A DNA stretch of 64,000 nucleotides, taken from positions 125,261,117 to 125,325,116 of the forward strand of contig OY720639.1 of assembly GCA_963169105.1 (NCBI GenBank), read 5' to 3'. Below, one piece after another: positions 34,451 through 49,009 of the stretch. How positions within the stretch are numbered: position 1 is the stretch's first letter; each line of letters starts with the position of its first letter. The notes beneath the pieces were generated by a model. It did not search any database and was not told the DNA's origin. It saw nothing but the letters and a program-made list of their open reading frames with translations. The position numbers and the translations under genes are program-made. Source of the stretch: Ceriagrion tenellum. Lineage: Eukaryota > Arthropoda > Insecta > Odonata > Coenagrionidae.

Positions 34451-35800
34451 ATATACCTTGAATTTCTGCACAAAACGTGACTAATGCGAAATCTGCTGGG
34501 TATACCCCGGTGATTAGCTCAGGGTTCTCATTCCTCACTACTCCCAAAACTCTTCCATTCTCTTGTATCTCAAGCCATTACTCACGGATTTATTCTAGGT
34601 AGTAGATAAAGGATAATAACTGATAATACATGACGCAAATTTTAAAACCAAAGCCTTTAAACTAACTTAAGTTCATGCTTAGATAGTAAGATTCTTACTC
34701 AATAGCACAATTTATTGCTTATAAATATCTTTCTTATATAGACATTTCAGATTAGTTTACTTTTTTGGGGTAGTAATTAAAAACAAATTGCTTAAGTACT
34801 CCACCAAAATTTTATACATCCATGCCTGTGAGGAAGAGAAATAACTGGTATATTTCAAATTACGCCCAAAACTAAGTAGATCAGTGGAGGATGCCACGTA
34901 GTGTGAAATAGGTATACGCTGGAGTGAAGGAATACCCATTTCTCCATGAACTCCGGTCCTATCATCAACCTTTAGAAATCGTTCATTTTATTAATAATAT
35001 CAAGGATGGCAAAAGAACTGTTGCTCATGCCTATAGTGTCTAGTTTGAATCCAATTTGGGTTTTTCAAGTTAAAAAAAAAATTATCCCATATTTACCAAC
35101 TTAAATCCTGAAATTCGTATTCCTTTCATAGTTATAAACTCTGCCAACTGTCTTGCATCTTTTCTTTCGGTGACTCCATTTTTTCTCCGGTAAAAAACTA
35201 CGATTGTAGGTGACGGTTTTTTTGAGTGAACCTGATCTGACTGGTCCATATTTTAATCCCTGAGCTTTGGGAGTTCATTTTATGCACGTTTTACCATGCA
35301 TCGGTTCACATGTTACAACTCCCATTGGACTATATTTTTAAGCTCAATTGCCTTTTATATTTCTCTGATGCCTCAAAATCTTGCCAAGCTATCCTGATTG
35401 TTTCTTATACCCACCTCATTGGCTTCATTATATATCCACGCGCTATCAGGAGTTGCAAAAGTTTCATATTTTAAGGAAAAAACCGTCGAGTGAAAACTCC
35501 CAAATTTTGTCACCTTGGCCATCTCCGTGGTCTCCTACGTTCCTTAGCCAAAGTCCAACAGTGTCGAAATATTGATTGATACCACCTTTATCAATAATTC
35601 TTTGTTACAAGTGCTAAAATCAGGTGAATATTTTTTCATACATTAAAGTACCATCTCTTAAGTTACAGGAAAAATGAGATGGGGATTATACTATATTTCT
35701 CAATGAACCACGCGAGTTTGATTCGATGAAATCCACAGGAAAAAACTGAAAATCAGGCAAATCATTCACTGAAATATCTTTACTGATTTCTCTCGCTTTC
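34450..35800. other. AT-rich non-coding stretch
   Basis: Nothing is supportable. A B-box-like AGTTTGAATCC near 35042 lacks a convincing A box. Confidence 0.5.
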
Positions 35801-36130
35801 TGTGGTATGAGTGGAAGAGCTTATCACTTCAAAGTGTCCTCACTTATTCCTCAACGTGCCCTCCATTTCATCTTCGGCTCACGAAAACAGGGACCATCAT
35901 CACCTTCTGCGTGCGGGGGCTGTCGGCGAATGGATGTTTTCCCCTCATCGATCAGTCCGACTTCAAGGGGGTGGAGGTTTGTGATAAGGGATGATCGCGC
36001 AGGGGGTTGGAGAACGGGGTGGGCGCAACCAATTTACGCGGGACTTGGACAAATGAAGGCGCGAAAGCGACGAGGGGATAATGAACGAGGCACCGTATGT
36101 ATACGTATGCACACTGCGTAGGCTTTTGTA
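35800..36130. other. GC-richer island
   Basis: CpG-containing block turning G-rich on the plus strand after 35900. Overlapping ORFs on both strands (104 and 94 codons) have no recognisable motif. Confidence 0.4.
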
Positions 36131-36845
36131 AGGGTGCGAATGTGTTAACGGCAGTCTCTCTCTGCTTTCCCTCCTAATGAGCATTGATGATCGATAGAAA
36201 AGAAACATCGATATTTTAGGGACAATGAACGATGCTATCCATGCCATCTAGAGTAATACACTGATTAAATCATGCCATCAGTATTTTTATTTTTTACTTC
36301 CTTCTTATGTAAACATTAATATTTTTTAAACACTTGGCGTTGAATTTTCATACATTCTCTTTTCATATATTTTCATAAAATTCAATCCCTTTTCAAACAT
36401 CCCTTTTGAACCACTGAGCTTGAGTTCACGTAATTTAATGATCAATTTAATAAAAAAATATTGGGTATAGATTCCATGGAATTCTGAAACTAGAGGGATT
36501 AAAGTCATTGATTATCTGTGACCGATTGTATCGTCACTCGCAATCTGTTTTGAGTACCCAAAGTAACAATTACATCACATTGCGATAAATTTCACGTTTA
36601 ATTTAGAAATCTTGCTAAAATTTCTCCTTATAAGTAAGTACTCTAATAAATTAATTTTTATACATTTTTGTGACATTGGATTCTTGATTTCGGCGAAGAT
36701 TATCTATCGCTTTTCATCCTCCATAAAACTAATCAACTTTGAAGAAATATTTAACGTAGAAATGTTGGCTTAAAATTTGCTGGGGAACTTTTTAATGCAT
36801 TGTATATTCTCACTCCAATAAATTTTCCATGATCTTGTTGAGATC
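36130..36845. other. AT-rich non-coding stretch
   Basis: Nothing recognisable. Confidence 0.5.
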
Positions 36846-36849
36846 GGGA

Positions 36850-36920
36850 TTGGTTGGGTGACTGTTGTGTTGGCTTCATATCCCACGAGTAGTTGGTTTG
36901 AAACTCGCAAGTTTTTCATC
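36850..36920 (+). repeat. weak tRNA-like SINE head
   Basis: GGTTTGAAACTC near 36895 is B-box-like, and TTGGTTGGGTGACTG about 40 bp upstream is A-box-like. The match is weak. Confidence 0.25.
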
Positions 36921-37660
36921 GATGTGCCATCTTTCTGTTATTAGTGCAAACGTCCGCAGTTTCCTGTCGCCCGCCCTTTTCATTAGTCAGCCAGCCAGAT
37001 TTGAGCACATGAGCTATCCATTTATGAGAAAAAAAACGTGAGTTGGCTTCAATATTCCCACGTCCTCAAAATCATATCCGTGATCCTCTCAGCCGTGGAC
37101 TAAATGGCAGGGAACAAGATTTTAAATAGTTTTCATTTTTTTAGCTACATATAAGTAATTCATGGAATTAATTGTTGACAATATCTCGTATACATGGGCA
37201 AAGCTGTTGCAAACATGAGGTACCAACGGCATCTAACGTAAAAACCATTACGATAGTTTATTGAGGTATGTTCCCGGGATATTTTGACCAGCGTCAAACA
37301 TTACTGCCGGTTGACACCTCCCTCTATCCCCACCACCCACTTGCAAATCGTGCATGTTTTGTGTCAACGGTGTCTACTTTTGTCTTTCTAATGCGATTCT
37401 TCACGTAGTTACAAGATCAAAAAAGATCACCCTCAACAGAAAAGCCGCCGTTGCTGCCTCGGTAAAACTTTTTGGGGCTGATTTCTAAGATGTATCTGCT
37501 TTGGAAGAATCCTTTTGAAGACATTGGGCATTGAAAAATTTCTACAGTGTCACACACTACTTTTACGAAAAAGTGTCCGAACCAAATGTCATTTTCTCTG
37601 CAAAGTGTATTAAAATGATTTTTAAAGGTCGATGTTTTCAAAAATCGATCGGTTTCTAAA
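36920..37660. other. AT-rich non-coding stretch
   Basis: Nothing recognisable. Confidence 0.5.
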
Positions 37661-37980
37661 TGTTATCGATATTTCCCTCTCCACGCCCATCTCTATTTCT
37701 TCACTTTCTCTGTCAATTGAATGAGGAAGAGGCTGGGTGGGTTGTTGGAATGAGAAAGGAGGGGGAAAACAAGCGTGGAAATGGATGAGAGGTACTAAAG
37801 AGCCGGCGTGAACTAGTAGGTTGGCATAAGATTGAACGACATACTATTGAGTGAGAGATTTATTCAGCAAGGGAGCCGGGAGATATATTTGCCAGAGTGT
37901 GATGAGGGTTTGTCCGCTTGGCTGGGGCTAAGGGCATCTTGGGTTTTAGCGCCGCTCGAGAATGAATTATCCACCAATTT
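37660..37980. other. small GC-richer island
   Basis: A/G-rich plus strand at 37720-37800. The 103-codon ORF at 37832-38143 has no recognisable motif. Confidence 0.35.
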
Positions 37981-40740
37981 TTCGATGGATATATTAATTT
38001 ACGCTTCCCGTGCATATATTTACAGCGGAATAGATAAAACGCTGTGCATAAAAACATTTCGAAGTCTTAGTTCAGACGTTCTGGACATAGATTGGCTACG
38101 TGTACTCCACACATCTTGCGTATTCGTACCTGAGCTACCATAGCACGAGTTGAAATGATCCTCCAATACGCGCGAGTAATGTTGCTCCAGTGTGCAAGCG
38201 TCAAATAGTATGAGTCAGGCGATGACTTTTGCTGTCGAAGGGCGAAAACTGTCAGGAATTAAGAGAATGAAGTTTTTTATCTTTCCCAACGCTCCTCCCA
38301 CAATTTTATCGTGAAGCAAGTAGAACAAGTAGTTAATTATAACGCTTTTTCCTTCAATCACCAAATTTCTCCTTCATAACGAAGGCACCATCATGTATAC
38401 TCGCCTCTTCTCCCATTCTTTTCACGTGCCATCGAAAAGTATTTTCCTCAAAACACTAACTCTTAAATCTCTCTTATGGGCCTGCCGTATTGATTAAAAT
38501 AAGGCGAGAGTTTTGTCACTATAGATGGAGAATTAGATAAAATAAGAAAAGTACTTGGACTAGGTTCCTAATTCTAGGCGTTTTGGAGAGGAATGATGTT
38601 CAAATATTTGACGGGAGCCATTTATTAATCTTCATAGAGAATATAATAATCAGTTAAGAGTTTCTTCGGTTGCTGGAAAGTTAATGAATTAGTTTTCGCC
38701 ATTTGAGTGGCGTCAAACATGGAAGTTTTGTTACACTTGAAAGCCTCATTGACTGCTTAACTCAAAAAATATCTCTAAGGAAACAGTTACAAATATATGT
38801 AAATACAAATATTGCTACTGAACATTACTCCAGCTTATTCTAATCCTGTATGTTAAGTGACCTGCCCTTTAGCGTCATGAAGTCCACTTAAATTCTGATA
38901 TCCGAAACAGGAGCCTTCAAACTAATTTTCTTTATTTTTATTAATGCTGAATGAACCAAGCTTATCGTATAAATTTCAATATAGTTTATCGCTTTAACTT
39001 TTTCCTGAAAAATGTAAGGGGGTTCTCTACTTTTCTCCTAGGTCTCTCTCATTAAGTTAATTTTCCCGTTTATTAAATCGATTATATGATTTTATAATAT
39101 GTATTCTTTTAATTTCTATAATTTAGATGATGGCACCTTTGTCTGTATGTCTTCATTTGCAAACAGTAAAATATGGTATGCTCAAATTAGTTTAGTGCGG
39201 AGCAAATAATAATGCTACGTGGGAAACTGCGGTGTAGGTAATTTATATCATTAGCCAAAACGACCTTCAAGATCCAGATGATTGCTCCCTTATGCAGGAC
39301 ATAATTGTAACCAAATACTCACCTAATGGCAAAGTTTGTTGCGTTATTGATTCAAAATTGCAGTCGCGAGATTGATTGCTGTGAGAGATCCCGTTTGCTA
39401 TTCACCACAGATCTCTTTTCTCTTCCCCTCTTCGACTCAATTCAAATTCACTTCCATTCACCCATAACCTATCTCCATCGTTGTTGTATGCTTTGTGTAC
39501 AATGAATGCAGAAAACTGCCATGAGTGTTGAAAGGCTGTGTGTCTAAGGATCTAAGCTTAATCCGTGCCACCAACCACTTCTCCCTTCTCAAAAGGGAAT
39601 TATGAAAGCCTTTCAATTGGTATCCTTATTGTCTACTCGCAACATTTCCCATCCTTGCTTACTCTGGAAAGTTTCATATGAGAGCAGAATTTAATGATGT
39701 CATCGTTAAATTTGTACGTACATGCCTTAATTTTTGTTTTCTGTGTAGATGCATAAGTTTCTTAGTACTCCATTTAATACTTGATATTTGGGGCAAACTT
39801 GATCAGCACAAATTGGCGATCAATAATTGTCTTTGTTCTGTACCTCTTTCCAAGTGATTTTTCACTAACTAATCCAGGTTTCGTACATATTTGAAGTTCT
39901 TTTTGAATATTTTCTTTTATTGAATGAAAAAACTGTGTTGTTCATTTTTTTGCGTTAATATCTCAACACGTTCATTTATTTTACTCGCAAGGTTTTATTT
40001 ACTTCATGAAAATATGGTCACTGGAGTCTTTATGTTACAATTATATTCGTTACAAATTTGTGAGCTCATTATACTTTCAGTGGCTTAATATAGTTTCAGT
40101 TTATTTATTTCACATGTTTTCTATTACCTTTTCTCATATGCATTTAACGTCTTAAATTTCATTAAATACGTACCCCTCAGCGAGTTTGAAAAATTATTTG
40201 GGCCTCTGATGTTCAACCTAACAACTCAGTTCTATTATACTTTCAGATATTTCGTATCATTTCCTCTACTTTTTGTCATGCCTCACAAATCTCCGCTACT
40301 CACCGCTCATTTGGTTGTCACCATTATTGTGAAACGTTTGGGCCACATCCATTGACACCTTTGCAAAAAATGTGTTCCCGTCTGTGTATCTTCAATTCAA
40401 GAAAACAAACCCGCTGATTTTCCTTAATGCATCATTTTGTAAGATTCATGCTGCTTATGAATATATTTCCTTCGGAGAACTCTTGATATACACTAGCTCA
40501 GCTACTTTTTTACAAATTGTCAAGGGCTGGAAATTTTTTAACTATTGCAGAGGATGTAGCCATCATTTCTTAGATACACCAATCATTCATTTCATATGAC
40601 TATGAATTTGCAAACTATAATTTTTAGGTGTATTTCTGGAATAAATTCCTGTAATTTATGATTCCTTATATTTTCTTTGGTATTTTTCACATAAAAACTC
40701 ATTAATCAATATTTTCAAAGCCTTCTTTCCAGTTTATCCT
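37980..40740. other. long AT-rich non-coding stretch
   Basis: Short chance ORFs and homopolymer runs only. Confidence 0.55.
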
Positions 40741-41230
40741 TTTGAGTTTCATTTACCGCCTTCTTGGACAATGAGAATCCTAGCTCTCGTGAAAAAATCG
40801 GGGCCATTGTCAAAATTACTCATTCACCGAGTAGTTGCACGCTGCAGGTTTTAAATGGGCAGGTAGAATAGGTAAATTCATGCCAAGGCATCATCCAGCG
40901 TAAACCAGGTTGGGAGCGCTCGAAAATTCCTTTTGAGTGTGATCTCTCCTTAGAGCGCGGCGCTGGAATAATTCAGAAAGAGAGTTACTCTGAGCAGGAA
41001 GCATTATTCTTAATGCAAGGGGGGTTCACTGAGTTTCAATTGTTTACCTTGTTAGTCTGCATCGAAGTATTCCTCCCTGCTGCTCCCAAAAGCATCTGCG
41101 TAATTCAACCGGGTCACATAATCAAGAAGAACTGGTATGCGGAGCAAGATGAGCAGCTGAGCGCGGCGACCAAGAGGAGAGATGCTTATTTCGGAGTTTC
41201 TGATTATTATCAGCACATGACTTAGAAAGG
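40740..41230. other. intermediate-GC block
   Basis: G+C rises and a 70-codon plus-strand ORF (41013-41225) has a protein-like mix of residues, but no motif is recognisable and no convincing splice sites flank it. Confidence 0.3.
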
Positions 41231-42340
41231 AAGGAAGATAAGCGGAGCGGAATGATGTGACAGTAATACCCTGATGGTCCACAACAATTTTTTATGCCTG
41301 GTGATAATCACGATTGTTATGTGCTTCCTCGGCCTGTGTGTATTGTATTTAAGCCTGTGCTATTGTAAACGTTGATCTCGACCTGTGATATATTAAACTT
41401 TTTTGGTACAGTGGCTATACAATTGGAAAAAAATCAGAGAGTTGAGTCAGGATTTGAAATAGAATATTGATTCTCAATAAAAACATCTGTCCTTCAATGC
41501 CCCTATCAGTCTTCATATTCTTTTGTAGCCTGTGGTTCAATCGTTGGGTAAAGAGAGTAGAGGCACAAAAACACTTTCGTTTCTTGGTCCTGGAAGTGAC
41601 TTCTAAAGCTTTAGCGGACGGATTAAATAAGATTTGAGTTCCTTTTACCTAATGTGAAAAATAAGTAGGATATGCGCATCATAAGAGGAGTAATTTATGT
41701 TAGGGGTTCATTTGATGGGTCCCTTAAAGGAAAAACACTTCACAGTAAATCAATTGGAGGACAAATTATAACAAATGGCCCCTGGACGAAGAACAAAGGA
41801 AAGAGACATGGATCAAATCGATAAATGTACGCGAGAGGATCTCAAACAACCTGTCAGACCACCCTAATTTGATGGGAAGAAATGGAATGCTACAAGGAAT
41901 CAATTCTTTTGATTCATTAGCTGATGGTATAAATTATGCGTGGTTTTTTGTCAGATATAAAAATCGCTATGGCTGATTGGATACAATTTTCTCTAACGTT
42001 AGACAAGTAAATTGCCACAAAACTTGTTCAGCGTCTTTGGAGTTGATGTAAATTCATATGCTAAGTACTTCATTTTATAAAACATTAGTCTTATTATTAT
42101 ATTATATTATTACAGCTTTGTGGCTGCTCAACTATGCACAGCACAACCTTAGTATTTCAAGACACTAATAGGTTTCCTGTTAACTATATGCTTTTTAATG
42201 ACCTGTATGCTTAGGATTGTTAATGACTATAGCAATCTAATCAACTCACAAATCGGTTGCATACACAAAGACATCATTTTAGAAGTTGACTACTCTAGTG
42301 CTTTATTCTGTTTTAATATTCATTCTACGACTACTTGTTT
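41230..42340. other. AT-rich non-coding stretch
   Basis: Nothing recognisable except a TTATTATTATATTATATTAT-type AT microsatellite near 42092-42113. Confidence 0.5.
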
Positions 42341-42720
42341 ATTTGCCGTCAACTTTTGTAGTACTTTCTCTCCGACTGCTCAAGTTATTTCCCTCATTAA
42401 CTCCGCCAACCACCGTTGCAGTCAGATTTCTTTGAAGTCTTCTTCTCCGGTCTCTGAACTCCCTGTGCAACGCCTACAGCATCACCGATTCCTCTTATTT
42501 CGCACACGTACTATAGCTGCTCCCGTGAGGATTACACACCTATGGCATATTTCTCATTCACTAACGGTTTCACTCTGGTGATTCCTACGGCTTTGCATCT
42601 AAGATCTGAGTCTCTCCTCGTCATGACTTTGTTCTATTGTTCGCGAGCATAAAGCGTCATTAAGTATTCTTTCGTTAATTACCACTGCACTCGCAAGGCT
42701 CATTTTGTTCCGAAAAGCAG
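42340..42720. other. intermediate-GC block
   Basis: A 127-codon plus-strand ORF (42198-42581) runs into this block. Its product shows no motif I recognise, and the minus strand is broken by stops. It may be a decayed repeat. Confidence 0.3.
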
Positions 42721-43900
42721 TAAAGGATCGAGCCATTGGCATTTAGAGCAGTCGGTATTTCCTTACCATTGCCATTCAAATTGTCTCTGAGGAGGATTTC
42801 AAAGGTTGTTCACGTTAATATGCAAGTTTAATAGCATTCTCTTCCAAAGTTTTTATATTGGCATCAAGATAAGCTACCAAGGAAGGTCATTAATGGTTTA
42901 TAAAAGAAATGTAAATGTTACCTTCATTGAGCAAAATTATTAACCAAGTGGTCAATAAAGTTAAGGAAAAAAGGTTTTAAAAGTATAATATAAATTCGTA
43001 ATTTGCCAGTGACTTTGAAGACGCTGAACAACTTCGGTCTCACACCATTCATATTAAGCTCTGATAATATACTAGAATTGTATCACGTTGATGTTGCATT
43101 GTGTTGTAAATTGTATAATGCATCGGATTAAAATTTGATTCAATCTCATTGTTTTTATTCCACAGAATGACTTGGTTGAAACTTCATCATCATTATAGTG
43201 AAAGTAACGTAAATATGTTCATACATTGTGAACTTAAAATACTTTGCTATACTTCTAGCTTTAATAATCCTCCGCGCGGTGGAGTTTAGTGAAAAAGTGT
43301 CGAAAATTTATCTGCACTGAGACATTTTAAAGGCAGTCTAATTTGGCGTAAACTCATACCACTAACTTCCGCTGAAAGAAGCCTGGATTTTTTTTTAACA
43401 TGTTCTTTTTTCAGCGAGAGGGAAATCGTTCCATTCTGGTATTGTACGCAAAGTGGACAAGTTCTTTTAGAGTTTATTGTTGTTTTTACCAATTATTTGG
43501 ACCTTCAGTTTTCACTAAACATATTCCAATTTGATATTTGAGAAATAAATATTACGTAATTAAATATATAGCAGAATATGCTTTCAGGATTGATTTTGCT
43601 TTCAAGACCTCCATCAACCATTTTCTCGGGTATGACTTTTTTCAAACCCATCATACATCAAACACATCTCTGACTCATTAATTTCAAAACTTCGAAAGTC
43701 ATCACGTGAAACTTTGATATTCTCTTTAATGTCATATCCGTTTATATAGAAGGGACTCAACTTCGTGTCCGTAACTTTTTATGACAGGAGCAGCGATGGA
43801 GTGAATATAGGCTATTTATATCGATTTCATTGAAGTGAAAAAAGAGAAGATGAGTGGTGGTTCAATTTTTTATTTTCAGAACTTGTCTGTGACTGATTTC
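42720..43900. other. AT-rich non-coding stretch
   Basis: Nothing recognisable. Confidence 0.5.
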
Positions 43901-44470
43901 GAACGAGGGTCCGGGGGAACTTGTTCAAACACCGCAATGAGGACTGATATCCGCGGCTTATGTATCAATTCGTCTCAAGTCACCAGCACCAGCTCTGCTC
44001 TCTCCCATTAAACCTAATCTGCCGTCAAATTGGGCGCAGAACCAGGATAGAAATAAATAATACGGAGCCCCGCCCACTCCTCTATTAATCTTCTCCAGGA
44101 GCCACACGAATTCCTCTTGCATATCCAGGGCCCAAGAAACATCCCTTGTTATCTTCTTATACTTCCTCCGTTTCATTAGTGCGCCCATCCATCTATCTGT
44201 CCGGACCAAGCTTGAATTATCAAAAGAAATCGTCTCTCCTCAGAGCTTCGCTCGGTATATCCAGTTGGAAGTTTCTTTGCCTGGTAAATAAAACCCTTTG
44301 CCCGAAAGAGAGTGAAATTAAAGGAAAGAGTCCTTTTCGCTGAGGCAGTAGTGGAGGACTATGTTTGATGGCAGGCAATAACAATCAGCCATGTTTCTCT
44401 GGCAGAGAACTTCTTCCGTCTTTCACGTCCTCCCTTAAGTTCGAGGAATCGACGTGAGACGAACGAAAAT
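43900..44470. other. intermediate-GC block
   Basis: An 83-codon minus-strand ORF (43958-44209) has a balanced residue composition but no recognised motif. No confident splice sites were found. Confidence 0.3.
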
Positions 44471-46080
44471 AACTCCTTAATTCGTTAAAAAGAGCTTTCC
44501 TTTACTGCCACTGATTTTTAATCTTCTCCCCAGTGAAGAAATATGCAGGGGCCTCTTTTAGAACCTACTTGTATCTGCAACTTTTCTGGATGACAATTTG
44601 AGATTGGAAAATGAACATAGTTTTATCTCATCACAATTTTTTCGTCATCATTTACAAAGTACAGTGCTAATTTAGCGAAAAAAAGAGCATCATTTGCGAA
44701 GTTTTTACATTGGAAATGAAGATAATTTTTGGCCATTATTTTAGTAAGTTGTTCCAAAGGAGAAATTGTAGTTTCATTATAATATTTTCTTTAAAACGGT
44801 TTATGAGTATTATAAATGGAAGTTTTCATGGACAGTTACTAGTTTTACCAGCTACTTTTTAACGTTGAATTCCTTAAAGTATAAATGAAAATAGATCCTG
44901 AAGAAAACACTGCAAAAATACAGCTACATTTTAATGGTTCATGGTACTTTGAAAAATGATAGAATGGATAATATTTCATCGCGTTGGCCCGCCATAATAT
45001 TGCGAATTTGTATCTTTAAAATCTCAAACTGCTAATAAGTTTAACTCAAAAAATCGTATGTAAATAAAGTTTAAAGCATTCTCCGGGATAGCCTTCAAAG
45101 TTACATAATTATGAAATTGGTTTGAGGTGAATGTGAAGTGAATGCAATTTGCTAATAACAAAATGCAGTTTTTGTAATCTCAGTTTATTATAACGAGCAA
45201 AATCTCTTACCTATGCATTACCTTTTTGCGAATACCAATAAAATTACAGGTTAAAAATAAAATTTTCATAAAATCATCCAGGTTTAATCCAAGTGCTCGT
45301 GATGGTTATAGTTACAAAATCATGTATTCGATGGTGATAGAAACAAAATCATTTAAAATAGTTACAGGTAATTGGTAATTTTTTAGCATTTCTCTCTAAT
45401 TTGTCACAATCTGATGCATCTTGAATTGTTGTTAGGTCTGCTCTACTCTAATTTTAATTGGTAATCGTGTGTTTCAGGCATTATTTTCCAGGAAATTGAT
45501 GGGTGTAGGCTTTTAGAATAAAAATACTACCATGAATTATTTTGTTGATTAAATATCAGCAATTTCATAAGATTCAACATTAGCTGTTATCAGTTGTACT
45601 GAAGAAATACAGAAATTTAATGAACTTGGCAAAAGGGGAACGGATTTTTGCAGTAGCCATTTACGATTGTTTGACTGAATTTATCGAGTATATATTTAAC
45701 TTCAGTGTTTCCTTTATTTGATGATCCAATAACTAACTCCTACGCTGTGATGTTACAAATAAAACGGCAAATTTTGACACAGCTAGTGATTATATTTTAT
45801 TATTTTTATGATTTTCCATTTTTCATATCTTGGAATAAATTTTATAGTCAAATTACCAGTAATTTGCCATTTCAAAAGATGATTTTTCTTTTTTCTTCCT
45901 TCTTGAATTCCTATGCTAATATTCTTCACGGCACATGCCGTAACTTCAAAAATTTCTAGTTTAAGCATTAGGGGTTATAGTATTAGTCAATGCTAAATTT
46001 GAGTTTAGTTTTTCTTATGTTTTAATATTTTATCATTCTCTAATTTGATCTTTTTCCTTTGAAATGAACCCTAGAAGTGG
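44470..46080. other. AT-rich non-coding stretch
   Basis: Nothing recognisable. Confidence 0.5.
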
Positions 46081-46480
46081 AATCGAGGAAAAGCTGGGAC
46101 AGTGACGCTCAAAATTCGGCATTTTTTGCCACTCTTACTTATCACGGCCTCTGGCATCCAAATCCGAATGCATCACCCATCTGTTTGTATTATCGCCGCC
46201 CGGCTTGCGTCAAACAGTGGATCCAAAAGGATGCACAGTGAGTGGGATTGTACCTGTCTCGCGCCCTCTGTCATTAAAAACGTTGGGTGCCCGAACTGTG
46301 GCCATTCGACTGCCTCATTCCTTCCCCTTGGTGGCATTCGACTCACTCATCCCTCCTCCCATTGAACTGCATTGATGGAGCGTCGGGTACTTTTCGTGAA
46401 TCCATTTGACTGTGCCTTCCCTTCTTCCACCTCGCCTCTCTAACATCAACCCGTGTTTTCCGGAAATGAACTAGCTCTTC
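46080..46480. other. GC-richer island
   Basis: CpG-containing block with an 87-codon plus-strand ORF (46102-46365) of unrecognised product. The end is C/T-rich. Confidence 0.35.
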
Positions 46481-47900
46481 TGCCATACTATTCGCTCATA
46501 CGCGTATATCTGATGCACATGTTCTACTCTCCACATGATTCCAACGGGCGAATTTATCGGTTCGATGACTACGAAGATTTAAGTGCGAAAAATTCCCAGG
46601 AATATTAGCTCAAGCACTGGGATGGCCCCCTTAGCAATGAAGAGAGGGGATGTGCAATGATACCTTGTCGTAATATTTATACGATAGTGAGCTTGCAATC
46701 ATAACCATGATCTGATTTCGTGTACGTTTGCAATCACCACATGCACCCAGGACTGCGCTAATTCCATTGGTGATTCCTACAATACGTCATAACTATTAAG
46801 TGCGATGCATCACGCTCACTCGTTAAGCCCACGATTTTTGTTCCTACCCTGGATTTTGATGAAATCGGCCTGTTTTCAACTACTTTTCTTGGTTTTATTT
46901 TTGTTCCCCTGCGCGAATGAGTACGCTATTTCCAAGTATCTTTTTTTATAAAAGCAGAGTCATAAATTGAAACAGTGGCATGTTTAGGATAAGTGAAACC
47001 TTATAGAAAAATAGATAAAAACTGAAACTAAAACTGAAAATTGATTATTGAATGTTTTATAGTTGTTCCGAATTGAATTGATTTTTGACAGACGAGTTGC
47101 TAAAACGAATTTACTTAATAATTTTTCGTTTTCAACTTAATTATCATCAAATAAAATAACTTCAGCCAAAAATTACGCTAATCTGTACGTAGATATTATT
47201 GCTAGAAATATCTTTCCAAAATGGTAACTCGATCTCTCACCCAATTGCTTACCAGTCCAAGGCTATAAAATAACAATAAGTTTACATTCCCGATTTATTT
47301 TGCGTGGCCATTTCTAATTATTCACTCATTCAGCTTCAGTACTCTTTAATTGATTTATCCAAACCTATTGCAATAATTGTTTTGCCTGAAACGGTGCACT
47401 TTACAAATTTAGTGGGGGAACTTATAGCTTTTATAACTTCAAATTCAGGAAAATGCATCACTATTGATCGCAATTAATGATTTGATATTCTTAATTTTGT
47501 ATGCAGTCTGAGCCAAAAAGTTCATTTCCTCTATTGCCATTTCACTGCACTGTGTGTGTTGACTACAAATATGTATTTTCTTCTAATTTTTACATAAACT
47601 AAATTGGATGAACAAATATTGAGTTTAAACACCTTATAACGGAGACCTCGAAGAGCTTGAAAGCTCACTCACCTGTTCGCACATCACTCATCACTCATAT
47701 GTTCCATGAAAAACGTATTTGTACCATAAATAGCGTTACTTAAATCGAGAAACTTGACTTTCGGCTAGTTATTGCCTATGTTTCAGAGTATCGAGTAAAT
47801 GTATCATTTCATTTCATTATTAAAAATCATTATGAAAAATCGGTGTTGAGAGTAACGAGTCAGTCATTTCATTAAGGATAATATAAAATGAAGAAGTTTT
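46480..47900. other. AT-rich non-coding stretch
   Basis: Nothing recognisable. Confidence 0.5.
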
Positions 47901-48011
47901 CTCAATTTTTTTCCAGAAGAACGAGAACAACTAAAACATTAATAATTTGTATGAATGAGGTAATCTCGCATTTCGTATCTTTATCCGTCGTTTCTGGATC
48001 CATTATCTCAC

Positions 48012-48177
48012 CCTGGGCTCTGTGACCCACTAAAGGCATTTGAGCCCACTTCGTTAACCTGCCCATGACCGTTGGTTCCTGCTTGTTTTCCGCATGGCTC
48101 GCCCTTTCGAATAAGCCGTTAGCTATTCGTAGGCACGTGTCTGTAATGTATGCATTCTGGTTCCTCGGTTTCACGAC
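48012..48177 (-). CDS. weak candidate coding exon, unrecognised
   Basis: On the minus strand a pyrimidine-containing acceptor (CCCTGATTCTGTCAG) precedes 166 nt of open frame. The open frame ends at a donor-like CCAGG followed by GTGAGA. The frame stays open beyond the donor to a stop at 47902. The peptide has a balanced, charged composition and G+C higher than the flanks, but no motif I can name. Splice-like sites this weak occur by chance, so this is only a candidate. Confidence 0.2.
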
Positions 48178-48179
48178 CT

Positions 48180-49005
48180 GACAGAATCAGGGCTTATGAT
48201 GCCATGCAATTCGTTGTGAATGGCATCTAGGGAACAGGAGCTCAGTAATGCATCACGACATGCCCTCGAGTACGATTATTGTACTCCTTGAATTTTAAAA
48301 ACTTCATTCTTTCAGGACAGTGAGATAGAAGCTGCTTTATAACAGAGCATCGACTGATACTATTGCAAAATAGCAGGTTTTCATTTGTATTTGATTTTAT
48401 TTGTAAATGACTTTTATTCTCCTCCCTTTGAATCCGGTAAGGTTTAAACAAACAAGATTTAGCGTGAAGAATGTGTTAAAAATATTCATTCCTCAACATG
48501 CTTCTTTTATTATAGAAAATTCATTTGATGTTTTGCAGACATTATGAAAGCAGTTGTAATTATTTTAGCGTCGTGTGACTTTTTATGAACTCATCAGCGA
48601 TGGGATTTTTAATTATATTTTGTTTTAATAAAGAAAAAGAAATGATGTTCCTGCTGTATTTTAACTCAAATATATAAAGGTCCAACCCTTGGGTGTATTT
48701 TACTTTGCATTTTCCTTGGATTGCAAGAGTACTTTTAGGGCAAAGATTTCATTTTCAATTCATTAAATCTTTAATCTAGGGAGAAAATTTGGACTTATTG
48801 AATTAAACTCTACAGAATAATTTTAAATGAAATGAATTCTTAAGGTGCATAAGGCTACAAAGGTAAATGATATTTATTCAGAAAATATATTTTTTCAGAA
48901 AAACTAACAGAATCATCAACTTCCTTGCGCATATTCAATAGCACATTTTTGCCCAAGATGAGTGTTTTATGCTGTAGAGTTTAAGGGTTAATGGTAATTA
49001 CTGCT
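48180..49005. other. AT-rich non-coding stretch
   Basis: Nothing recognisable. Confidence 0.5.
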
Positions 49006-49009
49006 TCTC

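Noticed and set aside
42020..43030. Inverted pair around TGTTCAGCGTCTT near 42020 and 43020
   Set aside because: Only 13 bases match exactly and similarity does not extend; likely chance.
47668..47682. Minus-strand CAGGTGAGTGAG as a recursive splice site
   Set aside because: The bases before CAG on that strand are not a pyrimidine tract.
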